The notes below the pieces were generated by a model that saw nothing but the letters and a program-made list of their open reading frames with translations, did no database searches and was not told the DNA's origin. Shown here piece after piece: positions 58,991 to 64,000 of a stretch of DNA of 64,000 nucleotides. This stretch comes from Rhodococcus sp. IEGM 1381 (GTDB lineage Bacteria; Actinomycetota; Actinomycetes; Mycobacteriales; Mycobacteriaceae). Where the stretch lies: NCBI RefSeq assembly GCF_030056795.1, contig NZ_JASHKQ010000007.1, positions 62,001-126,000 on the forward strand, read 5' to 3'. The position numbers and the translations under genes are program-made. Positions within the stretch are counted from its first letter, which is position 1; each line of letters begins with the position of its first letter.

Positions 58991-59250
58991 GGATCGACTG
59001 ACTTTCAATGGTCCCACCCGTACCCACCGCACATCCCCTGAGCAGGCTTTATCGTCCACGGCCGTACATCCCGATCCACCGCCGGTTGCACCGAGTAGTG
59101 ACACGCTCGCGGCACTCTCGAGTACCGGAGACACCGCGGGGAACCACTGACAACCACCCAGCACAAACGGTGTCCGACACCCTGTGCAGTCTGTCGTGTT
59201 TGGAGTCCACAACTTCGAGTTCGGCGAGCACCAAACGGGAACTGACGCTC

Positions 59251-60465
59251 CTACCGAGAGATGTTCTCGAAGACAGCAGCAAGGCCCTGCCCGCCGCCGA
59301 TGCACATGGTTTCCAGCCCATAGCGAGCATCACGCCGCCGCATTTCGCGAAGGAGGGTCGCGAGAATCCGGCCACCTGTGGCACCGACCGGATGGCCGAG
59401 TGAGATGCTCGAGCCGTTCGGGTTCAGCCGATGATCGTCCGGCTCGATTCCCCACGTTCGCAGGACCGCCAAAGTCTGTGCGGCAAAGGCCTCGTTCAAC
59501 TCGATGACGTCCATATCGGCCATGGTCAACCCTGCACGCCCGAGAGCCTTCTCGGACGCCGGGACGGGTCCGATTCCCATTGTCCGCGGCGATACACCCG
59601 CAACCGACCAACTCACCAATCGGGCGATCGGGCGTAGCCCGAGCTCGGCTGCACGCCCCGGAGTCGTCACGATCGCAAGCGCGGCACCGTCGTTTTGACC
59701 GCTGGCATTACCTGCCGTGACGGTCGAGGCCGGATCGATTTTCGCGCGCATCGGACGGAGCTTCGCCAGACTCTCGACAGTGGTGTCGGCGCGCGGATGT
59801 TCGTCGGTGTCGACCACGATCGGATCACCGCGCCGCTGCGAAACCGGCACTGCCACAATCTCTTCTGCGAACACTCCGTTTTTCTGCGCGGCCACGGCGC
59901 GCTGATGCGACTGGACGGCGAGCTCGTCTTGATCCTCACGGCTGATCGAATACTCTGCCCGCAGGTTGTCGGCAGTTTCGATCATTCCGCCAGGAACAGG
60001 AAAATTCATCCCGCCTGCAGTGATACGGGCTCGAGCCAGTCGATCGCTCAACGCCACCGACTCGGCCTTGATCCCCCATCGCATTCTGGTGGCGTAGAAC
60101 TCGGCCTGACTCATACTTTCCACACCGCCGGCCAGCACCAGATCGCTACCGCCCGTTTGTACTTGCATGCACGCCTGTAGTAAGGCTTGCAGTCCGGACC
60201 CGCACCGACGGTCGACCTGTAGACCTGGAACCTCGATACCGAGACCTGCATCCAGTGCGGCGACCCGTCCGATAGCCGGTGCTTCGCCGTTCGGCGACGC
60301 CTGTCCCAAAATGACGTCGTCGATGACACCGCCTTCCAGTCCGGTACGGGCGCACAGTTCTTCGATCACGACGGCGGCGAGTTGCTGCGGTGAAACATCG
60401 CGGAGCACTCCCCCGAATCGTACGACAGGTGTGCGTAGCGGTTCACAGATGACGGCGTCTGGCAT
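59251..60465 (-). CDS. acetyl-CoA acetyltransferase (thiolase)
   Basis: 404 residues. Thiolase with all active-site parts: nucleophilic Cys88 in DRRCGSGLQ, NEAFAAQT, GHPVGATGGR and the second cysteine in CIGGGQG. It would carry out the last step of a beta-oxidation-like route, releasing acetyl-CoA (or another acyl). Last gene of the operon acyl-CoA dehydrogenase, CoA-transferase, SDR, thiolase. ATG is 49 bp after the SDR stop. Confidence 0.95.
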   Translation of the reverse strand: MPDAVICEPLRTPVVRFGGVLRDVSPQQLAAVVIEELCARTGLEGGVIDDVILGQASPNGEAPAIGRVAALDAGLGIEVPGLQVDRRCGSGLQALLQACMQVQTGGSDLVLAGGVESMSQAEFYATRMRWGIKAESVALSDRLARARITAGGMNFPVPGGMIETADNLRAEYSISREDQDELAVQSHQRAVAAQKNGVFAEEIVAVPVSQRRGDPIVVDTDEHPRADTTVESLAKLRPMRAKIDPASTVTAGNASGQNDGAALAIVTTPGRAAELGLRPIARLVSWSVAGVSPRTMGIGPVPASEKALGRAGLTMADMDVIELNEAFAAQTLAVLRTWGIEPDDHRLNPNGSSISLGHPVGATGGRILATLLREMRRRDARYGLETMCIGGGQGLAAVFENISR

Positions 60466-60514
60466 GAAGATTCCTTATCGAGACGGGATTGGTTACGAGA
60501 GATGGAATCGATTG

Positions 60515-61243
60515 CTACATGTAGCGTCCGCCGGTGACCTCGGAGACGGTGCCGGTCATGTAAGACGACAGATCGGACGCGTAGAACAACGCCACCGAGG
60601 CGACCTCACGCGGATCCCCGGCGCGCTGCATCGGTATTTCGGACATCTTCTGATCCCACGCCTTCTGCGGCATGGCTTCGGTCATGGCCGTCTTGATCAG
60701 TCCCGGCTGAATAACGTTGATCCGAACACCCAGGTGTGCAACCTCTTTCGCTGCAGCTTTGGACAGTCCCACAATTCCGGCCTTGGCCGCTGAGTAGTTG
60801 CTCTGCCCTACGAAGCCGACCTTCGCCGAGATCGACGACAGGTTGATGATCGATCCACCGCCGTTCTCACGCATGATGCCTGCTGCGATTCTCGTGCCGT
60901 TCCAGCAACCCTTGAGATGCACGTCGATCACCTGATCGAACTGCTCCTCTGTCATTTTCCGCATGGTCGCGTCGCGAGTGATTCCCGCGTTGTTGACCAT
61001 GATGTCGACAGACCCGAACGATGTAACGGCGTTGTCCATCAGGGCCTGCACGTCGGAGGCGGACGTGACATTGCAGTGAACGCCGATTGCAGGGGTGGGC
61101 AAAGCGTCTGCGGCTTCCTTGGCCTTCGACTCGTCGAGATCACCGATGACGATGTTCGCGCCGTTCTCCGCGAACATCGTGGCGATGGCCAAACCAATGC
61201 CCTGAGCGCCACCGGTGATGACGGCTGTACGACCTGAAATCAT
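60515..61243 (-). CDS. 3-hydroxyacyl-CoA dehydrogenase-type SDR (FabG-like)
   Basis: 242 residues from ATG 61243. TGGAQGIG near 11, NNAG near 86, and the catalytic Ser/Tyr/Lys in NLSSIS and YSAAK. Ends SEVTGGRYM, a FabG/beta-hydroxyacyl dehydrogenase pattern. In this operon it most likely oxidises the 3-hydroxyacyl-CoA formed after hydration of the enoyl-CoA. No enoyl-CoA hydratase is in the window. Confidence 0.9.
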   Translation of the reverse strand: MISGRTAVITGGAQGIGLAIATMFAENGANIVIGDLDESKAKEAADALPTPAIGVHCNVTSASDVQALMDNAVTSFGSVDIMVNNAGITRDATMRKMTEEQFDQVIDVHLKGCWNGTRIAAGIMRENGGGSIINLSSISAKVGFVGQSNYSAAKAGIVGLSKAAAKEVAHLGVRINVIQPGLIKTAMTEAMPQKAWDQKMSEIPMQRAGDPREVASVALFYASDLSSYMTGTVSEVTGGRYM

Positions 61244-61274
61244 GAAATGTCCTGTTCTGTGGTGGTGCCGACGG

Positions 61275-62489
61275 TCATCGGGCGAAGTCCGGATCGAAAG
61301 CTGAGTTCTGTACGGCAATCCCCTGCCGCAGCAGGCTGTCTGCTTCGTCGGAGTCTTTACCGGATTCCATTAGCAACGCGCGGGTGTGCTGGCCTAGCGC
61401 GGGAACATCGCCCATGGGCGCTTCGTGATCGGCGAACGTAGCCGGAGGCAGCAGCGCCTGTGCTGTGGCGTGTTCGGTGCCGACCGTGCGCCAGCGGTCA
61501 CGTTCGACGAGTTGAGGATGGGCAACGACCTGATCCATCTGTTTGACCTGGGCCGCAGGGATACCGGCCGACGCCAGTTTCGCGTCCAGGTCGACTGTCG
61601 TGAAGAGCGATGTGCGGGCGGCGACGACAGCGTCGCATTCGGTACGGTTCTGCACGCGCAGCACGTTTGTCGCGAAGCGTAGGTCGTCCGCCAACTCGGG
61701 GATGCCCAGTACGTCCGAGACGAGCGTTCGCCAGCCACGGTCGTTCTGCACACCGATCAGGATTTGACCGTCGAGCGTCGGATAGGCGTCGTACGGCGCG
61801 ATGGAACTGTGGCTCACACCCATACGCTGAGGTTGCGTGCCGGTGTACATCTGTGTGTACATTGCGTGGCCCATCCATTCCACGGTCGAATCGAGCATGG
61901 ACACGTCGATGGTCGCGCCTTCGCCGGTTCGTCCGCGCCGCAGCAACGCCGCGAGAACCGATTGTGCGCAATACATTCCGGTGGCGATGTCGGCGGTGGG
62001 TATTCCGGTCTTGGCCGGCTCGTCCGGAGTTCCGGTGATGGAAATCAAGCCCGATTCGGCCTGGATCAGCATGTCGTAGGATTTCCGGTCCTGCATAGGA
62101 CCACCTCTGCCGAATCCGGACATGTTCACCACTACCAGTTGCGGGTTGGCTGTGCGCAATTCGCCGGCACCGAAGCCGAGACGCTCTGCCGCACCAGGGG
62201 CAAGGTTCTGCACGAACACGTCGGCTCGGTCGATGAGTCCTCGAACGATCTGGCGTCCCTGCACCGACTTCAGATCTACCGCAAGTGATTCCTTGCCCCG
62301 GTTGAGCCACACGAAGTGCGCTCCGGTGCCGTGGACGGCATGGTCGTAACCCCGCGCCAGGTCTCCGCCGTCGGTGCGTTCGACCTTGATGACACGAGCA
62401 CCCAGATCGGCGAGATTTCGGGTGGCGAGCGGTGCTGCGACGGCCTGCTCTATCGCGACGACGGTGAAGCCTTCGAGTGGTGCGTTCAC
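61275..62489 (-). CDS. CaiB/BaiF family CoA-transferase
   Basis: 404 residues. Class III CoA-transferase: N-terminal [39 protein letters not shown], and the catalytic aspartate in [11 protein letters not shown], which forms the covalent CoA intermediate. Activates an organic acid (often a dicarboxylate or aromatic acid) from succinyl-CoA or another donor. The GTG start overlaps the acyl-CoA dehydrogenase stop by 4 bp (GTGA), so it is translationally coupled. Confidence 0.93.
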   Translation of the reverse strand: MNAPLEGFTVVAIEQAVAAPLATRNLADLGARVIKVERTDGGDLARGYDHAVHGTGAHFVWLNRGKESLAVDLKSVQGRQIVRGLIDRADVFVQNLAPGAAERLGFGAGELRTANPQLVVVNMSGFGRGGPMQDRKSYDMLIQAESGLISITGTPDEPAKTGIPTADIATGMYCAQSVLAALLRRGRTGEGATIDVSMLDSTVEWMGHAMYTQMYTGTQPQRMGVSHSSIAPYDAYPTLDGQILIGVQNDRGWRTLVSDVLGIPELADDLRFATNVLRVQNRTECDAVVAARTSLFTTVDLDAKLASAGIPAAQVKQMDQVVAHPQLVERDRWRTVGTEHATAQALLPPATFADHEAPMGDVPALGQHTRALLMESGKDSDEADSLLRQGIAVQNSAFDPDFAR

Positions 62490-63664
62490 GAGTTGCGTTT
62501 CTGTTCGGCCCTGATCAGGCCGCCACCGACGATCAACCGCTGAATCTCACTTGTCCCCTCGTACAGTCGGAGCAATCGCACATCCCGGTAGATGCGCTCG
62601 ACCGGCACCTCACGCATGTATCCGGCACCGCCGTGGATCTGGACGGCGAGATCGGCGACCTTGCCGACCATCTCGGTACAGAACAGCTTCACCGCGGACG
62701 GAGCGATACGCCGATCGGTCTCCTGCACCCACGCACGGGCAGCCTCACGCACCATCGCCCGGCCCGCCATGACACCGACCTGCTGATCGGCGATCATCGC
62801 CTGCACCAACTGAAAGTTACCGATCGGCTCACCGCCCTGAGTGGACGCCGCGGCATACGACACCGACTCGTCCAACGCACGCTGCGCCTGACCGACGGCC
62901 AGCGCGGCAATGTGCACCCGCCCCCGCGCCAACGACGTCATCGCCGCCTTGTAGCCGATGTCGCCATCGCCGCCGACCAACGCGTCGGCCTCGACCCGCA
63001 CGTCGGTGAAGTTCACATCGGCCGTACCGGAGCCCTGTTGACCCATCTTCGCGTCCTTGACTCCCACCTCGATCCCAGCGGTGTCGGCAGGAACCAGGAA
63101 TACCGCAATCCCGTTGCCGCTCTGCGGTTTCGGGTCCAGCTTGGCGAAGACGACGAACATGTTCGCAATCGGAGCATTGGTGATGTACCGCTTGCTGCCG
63201 TTGATGACCCACCCGGTGCCATCGACCTTCGCGGTGGTCCGTAGCCCCGCTGGATTGGACCCAGCCCCGTCCTCGGTCAGCGCGAAGGACGCAACGATGT
63301 CGCCGGATGCCATGCCCGGCAACCATTTCGCTTTTTGCTCCTCGGTGCCGAAGCCCACGAGCACCTGGCCGGCGATCCCGTTGTTGGTGCCGAACATCGA
63401 TCGCAACGACAGCGAGGTGTAGCCGAGCTCCATCGCGAACTCGACGTCCTGAATCAGGTTCAGACCGAGCCCGCCCCACTCCTGCGGGATCGCGTAGCCG
63501 AACAGTCCCATCTCGGCGGACTGTTTCCGTAGATCGTCGGGAATCGAATCGGTGTTCATGATCTCGAGTTCACGCGGCACCACACGTGAGCGCACGAAGT
63601 GGGAGATCTGCTTCAACACGTCCGCGAAGACGTCATCCGCTACATCGGGGTTCAGCGTATCCAT
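62486..63664 (-). CDS. acyl-CoA dehydrogenase
   Basis: 392 residues from ATG 63664; upstream open frame is shadow. Standard four-part acyl-CoA dehydrogenase: FALTEDGAGSNPAGLRTTA (FAD/substrate loop), NGSKRYITNA, and the catalytic glutamate in LRLYEGTSEIQ. Pattern is near glutaryl-CoA/short-branched acyl-CoA dehydrogenases. First gene of the degradation operon. The region upstream carries a palindrome (63698-63712) facing the divergent LysR gene. Confidence 0.94.
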   Translation of the reverse strand: MDTLNPDVADDVFADVLKQISHFVRSRVVPRELEIMNTDSIPDDLRKQSAEMGLFGYAIPQEWGGLGLNLIQDVEFAMELGYTSLSLRSMFGTNNGIAGQVLVGFGTEEQKAKWLPGMASGDIVASFALTEDGAGSNPAGLRTTAKVDGTGWVINGSKRYITNAPIANMFVVFAKLDPKPQSGNGIAVFLVPADTAGIEVGVKDAKMGQQGSGTADVNFTDVRVEADALVGGDGDIGYKAAMTSLARGRVHIAALAVGQAQRALDESVSYAAASTQGGEPIGNFQLVQAMIADQQVGVMAGRAMVREAARAWVQETDRRIAPSAVKLFCTEMVGKVADLAVQIHGGAGYMREVPVERIYRDVRLLRLYEGTSEIQRLIVGGGLIRAEQKRNS

Positions 63665-63697
63665 GGGACAACTATCGGTTACTGCATTACCATCAGT

Positions 63698-63712
63698 CCA
63701 ATACTTAATTGG
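63698..63712. promoter_or_regulatory. candidate LysR operator
   Basis: CCAAT-ACTTA-ATTGG perfect inverted repeat, with AGT/ACT flanks on either side, in the 87-bp gap between the acyl-CoA dehydrogenase start and the LysR start. Confidence 0.55.
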
Positions 63713-63751
63713 TACTTCTGTTTTAACAATTTCGGCAATAAAGGAGCATGA

Positions 63752-64000
63752 GTGGACGTCGAACAGCTCCGCGCGTTCCTCGCTGTGGCCGAGGAGCTCC
63801 ACTTCGGACGTGCGGCCGCGCGTCTGCACGTCGCGCAGCCGCCGTTGAGTCGCCAGCGGTCAGGCCTTGATAGATCCCGCCCGGGCAGTGCTCGAAGCGA
63901 TGCGCACCGCTGAGAACGCAGTCGTGTCGGCCGACGGCGGCGAGACCGGACTCGTTCGGATCGCGTTCGCGGGTGTGTCGACACACCGCATGGTCGCGAG
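63752..64000 (+). pseudogene. LysR family regulator with internal frameshifting deletion, cut by the window end
   Basis: GTG 63752 with AAGGAG upstream starts a normal LysR HTH ([30 protein letters not shown]). After about 36 codons the frame jumps: the sequence continues as [20 protein letters not shown] and VRIAFAGVSTHRMVA only in another frame. Compared with LysR proteins, about 25 residues (end of the HTH and the linker start, LTPAG) are missing, around 75 bp and not a multiple of 3. In the original frame the protein would stop after about 50 residues. It faces the acyl-CoA degradation operon and would have been its regulator. Its end is beyond the window. Confidence 0.75.

Overview
The window is high-GC chromosomal DNA of an actinobacterium of the Mycobacteriales, most likely Rhodococcus or a close relative. 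The basis is the gene content, the order of the first 23 kb (guaB1, CNNM pair, glcB, gcvP, merR, BFN nuclease, ftsR, garA, gcvH, DUF881/Sbp/DUF881, pgsA-like), which matches the conserved Rv1822-Rv1843c region of Mycobacterium tuberculosis, frequent GTG starts and 4-base start/stop overlaps, and a Nocardia-type carboxylic acid reductase. No organism name can be read from the sequence alone.

Region 1 (1-23.1 kb) is core genome. It holds an RNA helicase (cut by the window edge), a DMT-type membrane protein, GuaB1, two CNNM/CorC proteins, malate synthase G, a VWA/substrate-binding protein, a metallophosphoesterase, glycine decarboxylase behind a tandem glycine riboswitch, the MerR/BFN/FtsR/GarA regulatory block, GcvH, the membrane cluster DUF881-Sbp-DUF881-phosphatidyltransferase, a NUDIX hydrolase and IPP isomerase. 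Glyoxylate entry (GlcB), glycine cleavage (GcvP, GcvH) and 2-oxoglutarate control (GarA) are linked parts of central metabolism.

Region 2 (23.1-24.9 kb) is the most unusual part. A small Gly-rich ORF is followed by an 85-residue protein made of three 24-residue Gly/Asp/His repeats, and this overlaps by 4 bp a JmjC/cupin-4 type Fe(II)/2-oxoglutarate oxygenase with an intact HxD...H triad and a C-terminal winged-helix-like tail. It looks like a repeat-peptide substrate with its dedicated hydroxylase.

Region 3 (24.9-48.1 kb) is metabolic and accessory: SDR and acyl-CoA dehydrogenase divergent from carboxylic acid reductase; small enzymes and regulators, including a membrane-protein/winged-helix pair with a striking operator; an MFS permease; a PucR - NCS1 permease - amidohydrolase module for a nitrogenous ring compound; an alanine/glycine:cation symporter; an EAL phosphodiesterase; a membrane Ser/Thr kinase; and a flavin amine oxidase.

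Region 4 (48.1-64 kb) begins with a SRPBCC-AMP ligase fusion, an SDR and an XRE regulator. It then becomes patchy, with several gene remnants: a VOC-protein tail, a truncated DUF4232-like protein, a secreted-domain fragment, and the 3' half of a tRNA-Pro(GGG) still followed by a terminator. This suggests past integration and deletion. The window ends with an acyl-CoA degradation operon (acyl-CoA dehydrogenase, CaiB/BaiF CoA-transferase, SDR, thiolase) divergent from a LysR gene that carries an internal frameshifting deletion.
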